NCBI GenBank assembly: GCA_012510445.1
Contig: JAAZIA010000024.1
Span: forward strand, 1 to 34,960
Direction of reading: 5' to 3'
From: Bacteroidales bacterium
Lineage (GTDB): Bacteria; Bacteroidota; Bacteroidia; Bacteroidales; UBA932
Length of the DNA: 34,960 nucleotides
Shown one piece after another: positions 6,746 through 15,266 of the stretch (positions are counted from its first letter, which is position 1; the number at the start of each line of letters is the position of its first letter). Position numbers and translations under genes: made by a program. The notes under the pieces were generated by a model. That model saw only the letters and a list, made by a program, of their open reading frames with translations, searched no databases and was not told the DNA's origin.

Positions 6746-8815
6746 AATCCTTTCTTTTGTTTGCTTCTGTTCCAGTATAGGGGTGATTTTTCTTTTATCT
6801 ACGGGTATACTTTTGTTAGCGGGCATACTTTTATCAGCAGGTATATCGCTGCTGTCGTCTGCAGGAGCCCACTCACTTTCTCTACGGGCCAGCTCTTCCC
6901 GTGCCTGCGCTCTATTGCCGCTGCGCATGGCAGCGGAACCTGCATGTTCCAGCGGAAAATATTTTAGGGTGTAGGGATAAAGCGGTTCATGGTAGGTGAG
7001 GTGGGGGTTGAAGACTATGTTTTTAATGGTTCGTTCTGTAATGGCTTGCCTGTGTGGAGGTCTTTCCGGCTCTCGCCAGAGGAAACCGGCCAACTGTTCC
7101 TGTTCTTTACGCAGATCAAAAAGCGGGATCATATCGCTCTTTATGGAGTTTTTATAAATGATTCTTCGGGCCCTTCTGTTTTCTAAAAACACATTCATTT
7201 CTTCACATTCCTTGATGTTCAGAGAGGTAATTAGACTGTCTTCCGGAATGTAAAATAAAGCTTTTGCATTTTTTATAGCATCGAACCTGTATATATCATT
7301 GTTTTCTACATGAGCATGCATAAGGTCTGCCTTGATCTGATGGAAAAATGTTTTTTCTTCTTGTGATATAAGAAAAGCGTTGGAGTTGAAATCAACCCGA
7401 TACAACGAGTCTCTGCTAAAGCGAAACCAAATGCTGTCTGCACTCAGTTGGCTTTCTTCATTCCACAATACAGGTTTTCCGTATTGTCGCATGATAGAAT
7501 CTATACTGTTAAATACAACAGAATCACAGACCGATTGAAGATCGCTCTTATATACTTTAACATTGCTGTATCCGTAAAAAAAATGGACTTCCATGGTGTT
7601 GAACAGGCTGTCTCCACGATGCCGGACATGAGCATGCAACAAGCTGTCTTGCCTGTATAAGAACATCTGAACCTCTGTCATGTCTATGGAAAAATCCAGC
7701 GAATCTGCTTCTACAGCATATTCCGGTAAAGTGGATGCAGCTTCTTCCTCTGAATCCTCTATTTCCGTTTCTGTTCCTTTTTCAGGAACAGATTTTTCAG
7801 GAACAGACTGTCGAGCCAGTGCTTGTGCGCGTTCCAAAGAGTCCATGGTTCCGTAAGTAGAAGTAAATACGCGAAGGGTATCTGCCCTTAGGAACAAAGA
7901 ATCTCTTATATGGGTTTCTTGGTCTGTTTCGTACGTGATAAATACAGGCTCTTCTGTTACTTGTACCCAGTCCGGATGTCTGCGAAAATCCAGTCGGTCT
8001 CCCAAAATAAGGACTTGTTGTGTAGTATCACGTACCTGTACGTTCTTTTTTAAGGTGCCGGAATGGTCGTTTCTTTCGTATAACACATCGTCGGCCCGTA
8101 TCTCTTGTTCTTCTGTAAGAATAAGCACGTCCTCCAGAAAATGGAACCGCTCCCGATCTTTTTCATACGTGCCTTGCTTAGAGGTTAAAAAACCGTCTGT
8201 ATGCCAAGCCTGTATGTTTCCCCAAAATTCTGCAAAATCCAGGTCTGAGTGGTAATAAAGAGAGTCTGCTTTAATTTTTAATGTGTCGGTTCCCATTTCT
8301 ACGTTGTCGTAAAAACAGAAGAATTTTTCTTTTGAATAGTAATAACCCCTGCGACTTTCCAGTAAGGTGCCGTCTTTGTCAAGCATGCTGCCTCCGTTGA
8401 AAAAATACCCAATACTGTCTTTTGTATTGAAATTTAGGTGTTTCGTTCGCAGTCGGTTATTTTCCTTATCGGTAAGCTCTACTACTCTTCCTCTAACTTC
8501 TGCCATGTTCAGGTCTCCCATATAATGAATGGTTTCACCTGTAAGTCGTGTCCCTTCTTGTATGATTTCTACATTACCAATGGCATCTATAATGTTTTCT
8601 GCCGTATTCCAAATGGCTGTATCGCATAAAATGTAGGTCTTATTGTGAAGAAAACGGGCCGGGCCGGTCACTTTACGGTAATTGACTCCAAAGTGTTCAT
8701 ACATTTCTGCTACTTTGGCATTGAGCAAGTGAATTTTATCTTCTTCTAATCCTTTAGAAACCGGTAACCTACCGATCCCTAAGAATAAGACAAGAAAAAT
8801 ACCTAATGTTTTCAT
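6716..8815 (-). CDS. OstA/LptA-like periplasmic protein (LPS transport/outer membrane assembly)
   Basis: A 699-residue OstA-like protein. A hydrophobic N-terminal signal (about residues 1-20) is followed by beta-rich repeats typical of the LptA/OstA N-domain (segments such as NKTYILCDTAIWN, ADSLYYHSDLDFAEFWGNIQ, ILGDRLDFRRHPDWVQV). Such proteins bridge LPS between inner and outer membrane. It is much longer than E. coli LptA (about 185 residues), as is usual for the Bacteroidota form. The C-terminus is low-complexity, with two short tandem repeats described separately. The start codon overlaps the stop of the upstream SurA-like gene by one base, so the two are translationally coupled. In Bacteroides this gene cluster usually continues into mutL; here it ends, and the convergent secreted-protein gene overlaps it. 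Confidence 0.82.
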   Translation of the reverse strand: MKTLGIFLVLFLGIGRLPVSKGLEEDKIHLLNAKVAEMYEHFGVNYRKVTGPARFLHNKTYILCDTAIWNTAENIIDAIGNVEIIQEGTRLTGETIHYMGDLNMAEVRGRVVELTDKENNRLRTKHLNFNTKDSIGYFFNGGSMLDKDGTLLESRRGYYYSKEKFFCFYDNVEMGTDTLKIKADSLYYHSDLDFAEFWGNIQAWHTDGFLTSKQGTYEKDRERFHFLEDVLILTEEQEIRADDVLYERNDHSGTLKKNVQVRDTTQQVLILGDRLDFRRHPDWVQVTEEPVFITYETDQETHIRDSLFLRADTLRVFTSTYGTMDSLERAQALARQSVPEKSVPEKGTETEIEDSEEEAASTLPEYAVEADSLDFSIDMTEVQMFLYRQDSLLHAHVRHRGDSLFNTMEVHFFYGYSNVKVYKSDLQSVCDSVVFNSIDSIMRQYGKPVLWNEESQLSADSIWFRFSRDSLYRVDFNSNAFLISQEEKTFFHQIKADLMHAHVENNDIYRFDAIKNAKALFYIPEDSLITSLNIKECEEMNVFLENRRARRIIYKNSIKSDMIPLFDLRKEQEQLAGFLWREPERPPHRQAITERTIKNIVFNPHLTYHEPLYPYTLKYFPLEHAGSAAMRSGNRAQAREELARRESEWAPADDSSDIPADKSMPANKSIPVDKRKITPILEQKQTKERISIRQEVIQL
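6793..6846. repeat. Three 18-base tandem units in the C-terminal tail of the OstA-like gene
   Basis: Three diverged 18-base units (6793-6810, 6811-6828, 6829-6846), each opening with TTTT on the plus strand, encode a hexapeptide repeat read on the minus strand as IPADKS, MPANKS and IPVDKR. It lies in the charged, probably disordered tail. The divergence shows it is older than the perfect repeat at 7778-7807. Confidence 0.65.
7778..7807. repeat. Perfect 15-base tandem duplication inside the OstA-like gene
   Basis: TTTTTCAGGAACAGA occurs twice in direct tandem, with no mismatch. On the minus strand it encodes SVPEK twice, within a Glu/Ser/Pro-rich linker. The unit is a multiple of three, so copy-number change would keep the frame. 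Confidence 0.85.
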
Positions 8816-10182
8816 TATTTAATCCAGCCGTCTCGTTTGAAAGCGCAATCCCTGAACAAAGGATCAATACGTATGTATGTTGTCTGTTGTTTCTCTTTTA
8901 TGAAATTTTCAATGGCATCCATCATCTGCTTGTTGTTGGCCATGTTTTGAATGATGTTGTAGTCTTCTTTAAAATTGGCCGTATGGGCAGGAATAATCTT
9001 ATCCAGCCGGATGATTTTATAAATCACATTTCCTTCCCTTCCTTCTTTGTCCCTACTTTCAAAGGCCATGGAAATATCTCCCTCTTTCATGTTCTTGAGC
9101 ACGTTATAATCGTTTGTGTTTAGCTGGTCTTTTTCAAAAAGCATAGAACCTGTATCTTCATCTGACATACGGCCTCCATTCAATCGAGAAGGCGGATCTT
9201 CTGAGTACATGATGGCAGCTCTTTCAAACGTAAGGCTGTCTGCTTTAATGACAGAAGCTAAACTGTCCAACTTGTTCAGGCATTTTACCCGGTCTGCAGT
9301 AAGCACTTCCGGTTTAAGCAAGATGTGGCGGGCATTGAACATATCTCCTTCTTTTTCAATCATCTGAATAAGATGAAATCCGTCCGGGGTTTCTACAATT
9401 TGAGAAACCTGACCGTCTTTCAACACAATAGCTGCATCTCCAAAAGCCGGCCAATACATTTGCTTGGCTGCCATACCCAATTCTCCACCCCTGCGAGCAG
9501 AATAAGGATCTTGTGAGTACATGCTTGCTAAAGTGCTAAAACGGTCTCCGCTCATAATTCGTTCTCGGAATTCCAGCAGGCGCTCTTTAACCAGGAGAAT
9601 AGCTTCTTCTTTTGGAGGGTATAATACTATCTGACTTAATTTGTATTGAATAGGAATGATGGGAAGGCTGTCTTGAGGGGTGTTCTTGTAAAAACGCTCT
9701 ACGTCTTTAGGAGTGAGCGGAGGTACTTCCTCTGCAATGGTCCCTTGCATGTCCCGGGTAAGGCTTTGCTCACGAAACAACTCTCGCCATTCTTGTTTTA
9801 GCTTAAAAATGGGTTTGTGAAAATATTCTTCGGTAGCCTTTTCTCCCCCCAAACGTGTTTTTATGTCTTGCAGCCTGTTTTCCAACTCCAGCTCTACATA
9901 CTCTTCGTTTACCGTCAGGCTGTCCAGCCTTGCCTGTGTAAGCATGAGCTTGGAAACGAGCATGTTTTCTAAAATTTCACAACGTAAATTTTTATCGGTG
10001 ATGATCCCTTGCATCATTTGCATCTGGACCTCTTCTTCAATAGAAGATAATTGAATCATTTCATTGCCAACCAGTGCAATGACCTTATCTACCAATCCCC
10101 CCGTATACCTCTGACCGTAAGCACCGGTTGTGATTAACATGAAAAACAGTACGTGGGTTATAAATGCTTTTTTAATTTTCAT
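8815..10182 (-). CDS. SurA-type periplasmic peptidyl-prolyl isomerase/chaperone
   Basis: A 455-residue secreted protein with a signal peptide (residues 1-23, ending Ala-Tyr-Gly before Gln). A SurA-like N-terminal region (DKVIALVGNEMIQLSSIEEEV, read as two segments) is followed by two parvulin domains. The first covers about residues 170-270 with the signature ARRGGELGM and PDGFHLIQMI. The second starts at FNARHILLKP and contains SRLNGGRMSDED. The second is less typical and may be the non-catalytic one. SurA proteins escort outer-membrane proteins through the periplasm. It is coupled to both neighbours: an 11-base overlap with the lipoprotein gene upstream and a 1-base overlap with the OstA-like gene downstream. 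Confidence 0.88.
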   Translation of the reverse strand: MKIKKAFITHVLFFMLITTGAYGQRYTGGLVDKVIALVGNEMIQLSSIEEEVQMQMMQGIITDKNLRCEILENMLVSKLMLTQARLDSLTVNEEYVELELENRLQDIKTRLGGEKATEEYFHKPIFKLKQEWRELFREQSLTRDMQGTIAEEVPPLTPKDVERFYKNTPQDSLPIIPIQYKLSQIVLYPPKEEAILLVKERLLEFRERIMSGDRFSTLASMYSQDPYSARRGGELGMAAKQMYWPAFGDAAIVLKDGQVSQIVETPDGFHLIQMIEKEGDMFNARHILLKPEVLTADRVKCLNKLDSLASVIKADSLTFERAAIMYSEDPPSRLNGGRMSDEDTGSMLFEKDQLNTNDYNVLKNMKEGDISMAFESRDKEGREGNVIYKIIRLDKIIPAHTANFKEDYNIIQNMANNKQMMDAIENFIKEKQQTTYIRIDPLFRDCAFKRDGWIK

Positions 10183-11038
10183 CCTTTTTATAGGTTTTTA
10201 TCAGCTGTCTGTTCCGTCCTTCCTTCAACACTTCTTTTTCCAGCTCTTTAAGTAATTGTTGTTTTCTTTTACTCAAAATATTTTGACGGATTTCCGTCTC
10301 TTTATGTTCAGCCGGTGCTACCATGCCTTCTTTCAAAAAATCAGAAACACATACCAGGTAGGCATACAGGCTGTCTCGGGTATCTATGGTTCCTCTTGAA
10401 TCAAGCGCATGTATTGCGCTTTTGGCTTCTTGCGGCAAATCTTGTGCCAGTTCTCGGGCAGTGAGCCACTTGTTGGCATAGTCTGTATAGACTTCCGCAG
10501 AGCTTTCACACAATCGTTCCAGTTGTTGCATATTTTCTATGGTCTGCGAACGGTATATGTTGCGGATCATGGGCAGGTAGGGGGAATGAAGACGAACTTT
10601 AATCAGGCGAACTTTCATAAGAGGCGCATCCAATAAAAAAAGCTCCTGATGAGTGTTAAAATACTCCAGAATTTCTTCTTGGCTTATGAGGGTATCTATC
10701 CTGTCTTCCACGTATTTTTTCTGATATCGGAAAACAAGAAGCGATTTTCTGTAATCTGCCAGCTCTTGTTTAACGTCTTTTTCTTCTTTATCAAGCTCTT
10801 TTTCTGCCTTTTTTAAAAGAAGATTGTCAATAGCCCAGATGTCTATGTAATGATTTATGAGGTTGGCAGAGTCCTCTGCCGATAAAACTCCTTGCAGCAT
10901 CCCTTCTACTTCTTTTTTATAAAGAACTTTTTTCCCAATCTGAGCAATTCGTTCCGGTTCATTCCCAAACCAAGATTTTAAAAAGGTACAGGAACTAAAT
11001 ACAATTAAAAACACAGGCAATAAAAACCATCTTTTCAT
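10172..11038 (-). CDS. SurA-related lipoprotein lacking a recognisable PPIase domain
   Basis: A 288-residue lipoprotein: the hydrophobic signal ends in a lipobox Phe-Ser-Ser-Cys (C17). The following part (IAQIGKKVLYKKEVEGML, then long charged helices) has the layout of the SurA/PpiC N-terminal chaperone region. I see no parvulin signature such as the GG-E-L-G or HIL motifs present in the next gene. Charged coiled-coil-like helices dominate residues 60-120 and 240-285. It is the second gene of the guaB-chaperone-chaperone-OstA set and starts 23 bases after guaB. A holdase role in outer-membrane protein assembly is inferred from fold resemblance and context. Confidence 0.72.
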   Translation of the reverse strand: MKRWFLLPVFLIVFSSCTFLKSWFGNEPERIAQIGKKVLYKKEVEGMLQGVLSAEDSANLINHYIDIWAIDNLLLKKAEKELDKEEKDVKQELADYRKSLLVFRYQKKYVEDRIDTLISQEEILEYFNTHQELFLLDAPLMKVRLIKVRLHSPYLPMIRNIYRSQTIENMQQLERLCESSAEVYTDYANKWLTARELAQDLPQEAKSAIHALDSRGTIDTRDSLYAYLVCVSDFLKEGMVAPAEHKETEIRQNILSKRKQQLLKELEKEVLKEGRNRQLIKTYKKDEN

Positions 11039-11061
11039 AACGGTAACGGTTTTCTAATCAT

Positions 11062-12531
11062 CTATCTTGAGTAATTTGGAGCTTCTCTTGTAATGGTGAC
11101 GTTGTGCGGGTGGTTTTCAATAACACCGGCAGAAGTAATGCGTACAAACTCTGCTTTTTTCAAAGTTCCCAAGTTGGGAGTTCCGCAATAGCCCATTCCT
11201 GCTCGCAGTCCTCCTTCCATTTGGTAAAACACTTCTCCCAGTGTGCCCTTGTAGGGTACTTGTGCCACTATGCCTTCCGGTACTAACTTTTTCACGTCTA
11301 CCTCGGCTTCTTGAAAATAACGGTCTCCGGAACCTTGCTGCATGGCCTCTAACGACCCCATGCCTCGGTAACTTTTGAATTTTCTTCCGTTCAAGATGAT
11401 GGTTTCACCCGGAGATTCTTCCACTCCCGCAAACAGCGATCCGGCCATAACTGTGTCGGCTCCTGCAGCCAGGGCTTTTACCATATCTCCCGAGTAGCGA
11501 ATGCCTCCGTCTGCAATGATGGGAACATCCTTGTCTTTAAGTATACTGTATGCCTCCATAATGGCTGAAAGCTGAGGTACACCTACTCCTGCAACTACCC
11601 GTGTGGTACAAATGGATCCAGGACCAATGCCTACTTTCACTGCATCGGCTCCGCTTTCTGCCAAAGCCAGGGCTCCTTTAGCCGTTGCTACGTTTCCGGC
11701 AACAATATCCAGATGGGGGAAAGCGTTTTTGGCCTTTCGTACGGTATCCAATACTCCGGCCGAGTGACCGTGAGCTGTGTCAATGACTATGGCATCTACC
11801 CCTGCAGACAACAATTTCTCTATGTTCTCCAACGTGTCTTGCCGTACTCCAACAGCAGCAGCCGTACGCAAACGTCCCTTACTGTCTTTACTGGCATTAG
11901 GGTTGTCTTTGATTTTCCTGATGTCTTTAAAAGTGAGTAAACCAATGAGTGTAAACTGTTTATCTACGACCGGAAGCTTCTCTATTTTGTAAATTTTCAG
12001 AAGTTGTGTGGCACTCTGCAGGTCTGCTCCGTCATTTATGGTGATCAAGTTTTCATGTGTCATTACCTCACGTATGGGCGTTGCGGTGTTTTCTACAAAG
12101 CGCAAATCACGGTTGGTGACAATACCTATTAGCTTATGTTTTTTGTCCACTACAGGAATGCCTCCAATGTGGTTGTCTTTCATAAGGGAAAGAGCATCTC
12201 CTACACAGGCATTGGGGCCAATGACAATGGGGTCATAAATCATGCCGCTTTCTGCCCGTTTAACTTTTCTAACATGTTCCATCTGTTGTTCAATGGTCAT
12301 GTTTTTATGGATGACACCCAGTCCCCCTTCACGAGCGATGGCTATGGCAAGAGCAGAATCTGTTACCGTATCCATGGCAGAAGATACTATGGGAGTATGC
12401 AGAGTAATGTTCCTGGAGAAACGTGTAGATAAATCTACATCACGCGGAAGAACAGACGAGGCGGCCGGCAGGAGCAACACATCGTCAAAGGTGAGGCCTT
12501 CAAATACTATACGATTTCTAAAAGATTCCAT
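11062..12531 (-). CDS. guaB: Inosine-5'-monophosphate dehydrogenase
   Basis: A 489-residue IMPDH, which oxidises IMP to XMP with NAD in guanine nucleotide synthesis. It has the TIM barrel with catalytic loop GPGSICTTR (C308), the flap segment with [10 protein letters not shown], and two CBS domains inserted at about residues 95-205. The N-terminal TFDDVLLLP signature is present. I place the start at the ATG at 12531, because an in-frame TTG two codons upstream has no support. A -7 box (TATCTTTG, 12558 to 12551) precedes it, giving a leader of about 15 bases. Its linkage to periplasmic chaperone genes is usual in Bacteroidales. Confidence 0.96.
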   Translation of the reverse strand: MESFRNRIVFEGLTFDDVLLLPAASSVLPRDVDLSTRFSRNITLHTPIVSSAMDTVTDSALAIAIAREGGLGVIHKNMTIEQQMEHVRKVKRAESGMIYDPIVIGPNACVGDALSLMKDNHIGGIPVVDKKHKLIGIVTNRDLRFVENTATPIREVMTHENLITINDGADLQSATQLLKIYKIEKLPVVDKQFTLIGLLTFKDIRKIKDNPNASKDSKGRLRTAAAVGVRQDTLENIEKLLSAGVDAIVIDTAHGHSAGVLDTVRKAKNAFPHLDIVAGNVATAKGALALAESGADAVKVGIGPGSICTTRVVAGVGVPQLSAIMEAYSILKDKDVPIIADGGIRYSGDMVKALAAGADTVMAGSLFAGVEESPGETIILNGRKFKSYRGMGSLEAMQQGSGDRYFQEAEVDVKKLVPEGIVAQVPYKGTLGEVFYQMEGGLRAGMGYCGTPNLGTLKKAEFVRITSAGVIENHPHNVTITREAPNYSR

Positions 12532-12550
12532 GATCAAAGATTTTATCCTA

Positions 12551-12587
12551 CAAAGATAAAGAAAACGGATGATTAAGTTTATCTTTG
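12551..12587. promoter_or_regulatory. Divergent promoter pair guaB/symporter forming a 10-base inverted repeat
   Basis: CAAAGATAAA (12551-12560) and TTTATCTTTG (12578-12587) are perfect inverted repeats 17 bases apart. Each contains a TATCTTTG -7 box, the left one for guaB and the right one for the symporter. The -7 boxes are only 21 bases apart, so the polymerase footprints must overlap. No TTTG -33 element is present at 19 bases for either gene. Confidence 0.65.
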
Positions 12588-12591
12588 CCTT

Positions 12592-13776
12592 ATGAAGAAA
12601 TGGAAGATTGGGTTATTGGGCCGGGTAGCCATAGCCATTCTACTGGGAATTCCTTCCGGGTTGTTCTTTCCGGCCTGGGCAGCTCGAATTTTTTTGACGT
12701 TTAACGGTTTGTTTAGCAATTTCTTGGATTTTGTAGTTCCCCTTATTATCCTTGGTCTTATTGCTCCCGGTATTGCCGAGTTAGGTAAAGGCGCCGGAAA
12801 GATGTTGGGAACCACTATGGCGTTAGCCTACGGTTCTACCGTGTTAACCGGATTTTTCGCTTTTTTTTCCTGTAAACTCGTTTACCCTTTTTTGCTTGGG
12901 GAAACCATCCAAGAAGCCGGAGCTTTTATACAAACCGGTGCGTTGGCAGATAGCCAGGTACTGACTCCTTTTTTTACTTTGGACTTTCCGCCACTCTTTG
13001 GTGTTATGTCTGCTCTGGTTTTTGCCTTTATGCTGGGTTTGGGTCTGACAGTAATCCGGACCGGAGAGCCGCTTATGCAAATACTGGTAGGCTTCAGAGA
13101 TATTGTAAATAAAACTATAAGCGGAGTAATCATTCCTTTACTGCCTTTATTTGTCTATGGGATTTTTCTTAAGATTGCGGCAGAGGGACAAGTGGGAAAG
13201 GTCATGGGAGTCTTTATTAAGATAGTGATTTTGATTTTTTTACTAACTGTTATTCTTCTTGTCTTTCAGTTTGTTGTGGCAGGTATAGTAGCTAAAAAAA
13301 ATCCATTCCCTTTATTACGTACCATGCTTACGGCTTACGTTACGGCTCTAGGGACTCAGTCTTCTGCGGCTACTATTCCCGTTACGTTACAGCAAGCCGT
13401 CAAATGCGGAGTAGATCCACGTGTGGCCGGATCTGTCATTCCGTTGTGTGCTACGGTGCATTTGTCGGGGAGCATGTTAAAAATAACCGCTTGTGCCATA
13501 GCCGTGATGATGATGATGGGGATGCCTTTAGATACCACGGTGTTCATTGGGTTTATTTTTTTATTGGGTATTACCATGGTGGCAGCTCCCGGCGTACCCG
13601 GAGGAGCTATAATGGCTGCAGTAGCAGTACTGCAATCGGTGTTGGGGTTCAATGCAGAGGCAATAGGACTTATGATCACTTTGTACATAGCCATGGACAG
13701 CTTTGGAACGGCGTGCAATGTGACGGGTGACGGTGCCATTGCTGTTATCGTAAATAAAATGTATGCAAAGGATTAG
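12592..13776 (+). CDS. Dicarboxylate/amino acid:cation symporter (DAACS family)
   Basis: A 394-residue inner-membrane transporter with about eight hydrophobic helices and two re-entrant loops. The family signatures are visible: the serine-rich loop GTQSSAATIP, the GVPGGAI segment, and the substrate/sodium-binding NVTGDGAIAVIVN near the C-terminus. It would take up a dicarboxylate (Glu, Asp, succinate) or a small amino acid such as serine together with sodium or protons; the sequence does not decide which. The start codon lies exactly 4 bases after the -7 box TATCTTTG, so the mRNA is predicted to be leaderless. It overlaps the next gene by 14 bases. Confidence 0.88.
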   Translation: MKKWKIGLLGRVAIAILLGIPSGLFFPAWAARIFLTFNGLFSNFLDFVVPLIILGLIAPGIAELGKGAGKMLGTTMALAYGSTVLTGFFAFFSCKLVYPFLLGETIQEAGAFIQTGALADSQVLTPFFTLDFPPLFGVMSALVFAFMLGLGLTVIRTGEPLMQILVGFRDIVNKTISGVIIPLLPLFVYGIFLKIAAEGQVGKVMGVFIKIVILIFLLTVILLVFQFVVAGIVAKKNPFPLLRTMLTAYVTALGTQSSAATIPVTLQQAVKCGVDPRVAGSVIPLCATVHLSGSMLKITACAIAVMMMMGMPLDTTVFIGFIFLLGITMVAAPGVPGGAIMAAVAVLQSVLGFNAEAIGLMITLYIAMDSFGTACNVTGDGAIAVIVNKMYAKD

Positions 13777-14296
13777 TGTTTTTTGCGGATCGTATATAGG
13801 GAATGATCCTCGTTTTGCCCGGAAGGCACGCTTATTGGGAGCTTATCTGGCAGAGAAAAAAATAGAACTTGTTTACGGAGGTACCCATATAGGGCTTATG
13901 GGTGTTTTGGCAGATAGCGTGTTGGAGCAGGGAGGTAGCGTGGAAGGCATAATACCCGACCTTTTGGAGGAAATGAAGATTGCTCACAAAGGGTTAACAC
14001 GCCTTGTGAAGGTTCCCGATATGGATACCAGAAAGAAATTGCTTATTGAAAATTCAGACACCCTGTTAGCGTTTCCCGGAGGGTACGGAACCATGGACGA
14101 ATTGTTTACGGCTCTGGTACGTAAACAACTGGGTGAAATAGATAAACCCATATTTTTGTTCAATGCTTACGGGTTTTACGACCCACTACTTGCTCAGCTA
14201 GAACGAATGAGCGCTTTGGGATTTTTGAAGGAAGGGTACCGTGAGTATCTGCAGGTACTCTCTGATGATGACGAGTTGGAGGATTACTTAGTATAA
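13763..14296 (+). CDS. LOG family protein (TIGR00730; putative nucleoside monophosphate phosphoribohydrolase)
   Basis: A 177-residue Rossmann-like protein of the LOG/lysine-decarboxylase-like family. Diagnostic motifs are VFCGS at the N-terminus, YGGTHIGLMG, and the catalytic PGGYGTMDE. Plant and bacterial LOG enzymes release the base from N6-modified AMP (cytokinin riboside monophosphates) or from other nucleotides; the physiological substrate here is unknown. It overlaps the symporter gene by 14 bases (start ATG inside the last symporter codons), so it is translationally coupled. It also overlaps the convergent radical SAM gene by 13 bases. Confidence 0.9.
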   Translation: MQRISVFCGSYIGNDPRFARKARLLGAYLAEKKIELVYGGTHIGLMGVLADSVLEQGGSVEGIIPDLLEEMKIAHKGLTRLVKVPDMDTRKKLLIENSDTLLAFPGGYGTMDELFTALVRKQLGEIDKPIFLFNAYGFYDPLLAQLERMSALGFLKEGYREYLQVLSDDDELEDYLV

Positions 14297-15207
14297 CAGG
14301 CTCCTTGAGAAGTGTTGCGTTCTTCCAGCCTGGCTTTTAGAAGACGAAGAATTTCCACATTTCTGATAAGACCCCAAGGCGTGGAATGTACAAAGCGTGG
14401 CGGAACTTCTCCCGCTACTCGTTCTATAAATATATCGGGACGCAGGAGTTCCAGAAAATCAATTACAAAATCAATGTATTCTTCCAGGGTAAATGTGACA
14501 AAGTCTTGAGGGTAGTTTTCCCATTCTTTTTCCATGGTAGTTCCTTTGACCACCTGCAATTGATGCAATTTAATGCTTGTTACGGGTAGTTCATTAAGCA
14601 TTTTAGCTTGTGCCAGCATTTGGCTTGCAGATTCTCCCGGAAGCCCAAAAATCATATGAATTCCTGTGTGAAGCCCGCGCACAGCGGTATCCTGTATAGC
14701 ACGGACAGATTGTTCCCAGGTGTGCCCTCGGTTTATACGCCGGAGCGTTTTGTTATAGCAAGATTCAATTCCGTATTCCAGTAGGACGACTTTCGTTTTG
14801 GACAGTTCTTTAAAATAATCTAGTTTTTCTTCATCAATGCAATCGGGACGTGTTCCTACCACAATGCCTCTTATAAGGGGATGAGCTAATGCTTGGCTGT
14901 AGATGCGTTTAAGTTCTTGCAAAGGTGCGTAGGTGTTAGTATAGGGCTGAAAATAGGCTAAGTAACCGCCGGCTCTTCTGTAGCGAACCCGGTGAAAAGC
15001 AATGCCTTGCTCTATTTGCTGAAAGAGGCTTTTGTCCGGGGTGCTGTACCCGGGATGAAAAGCTCGGTTATCGCAATACGTACATCCGCCTGTACTTATG
15101 GTGCCGTCGCGATTGGGGCAGGTAAATCCGGCATCTACCACTACTTTTTGAAGCCGTGTTCCGTATTTTTTTATAAAGTATCCTGTAAAAGAACGGTATC
15201 TTTGCAT
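14284..15207 (-). CDS. TIGR01212 family radical SAM protein (YhcC-like)
   Basis: A 307-residue radical SAM protein of the YhcC/TIGR01212 family, related to the Elp3 group. The iron-sulfur cysteines lie in the family's wide-spaced pattern: C30 in GFTCPNRDG, then C42 and C45 in GGCTYC. Further motifs are YFQPYTNTYAPL, GTRPDC and the glycine-rich IHMIFGLPGES. The reaction is not established to my knowledge. I place the start at ATG 15207 (MQRYRSF). An upstream in-frame start at 15237 would lie between the -33 and -7 elements, and the chosen ATG sits exactly 4 bases after the -7 box. A leaderless mRNA is therefore predicted. Confidence 0.87.
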   Translation of the reverse strand: MQRYRSFTGYFIKKYGTRLQKVVVDAGFTCPNRDGTISTGGCTYCDNRAFHPGYSTPDKSLFQQIEQGIAFHRVRYRRAGGYLAYFQPYTNTYAPLQELKRIYSQALAHPLIRGIVVGTRPDCIDEEKLDYFKELSKTKVVLLEYGIESCYNKTLRRINRGHTWEQSVRAIQDTAVRGLHTGIHMIFGLPGESASQMLAQAKMLNELPVTSIKLHQLQVVKGTTMEKEWENYPQDFVTFTLEEYIDFVIDFLELLRPDIFIERVAGEVPPRFVHSTPWGLIRNVEILRLLKARLEERNTSQGACYTK

Positions 15208-15211
15208 GGTG

Positions 15212-15260
15212 CAAAGATAAAAAGGTTGCCTTGCCAAATCAAAGAAATGCTGTAAATTTG
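15212..15260. promoter_or_regulatory. Interleaved divergent promoters of the radical SAM and NlpC/P60 genes
   Basis: Plus strand: TTG at 15231-15233, 19-base spacer, TAAATTTG at 15253-15260. Minus strand: TTTG at 15243-15240, 20-base spacer, TATCTTTG at 15219-15212. The plus-strand -33 element lies inside the minus-strand spacer and vice versa, so the two polymerase sites overlap completely. The predicted starts are at or within three bases of both start codons. Confidence 0.75.
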
Positions 15261-15266
15261 CCTGTT

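Noticed and set aside
13356-13739. Antisense and alternate-frame open frames inside the symporter gene
   Set aside because: Both are shadows of the conserved C-terminal half of the transporter, which contains its binding motifs.
15208-15237. Upstream start of the radical SAM gene at 15237
   Set aside because: The extension would be translated from DNA holding its own -7 box; the family begins at the ATG at 15207.
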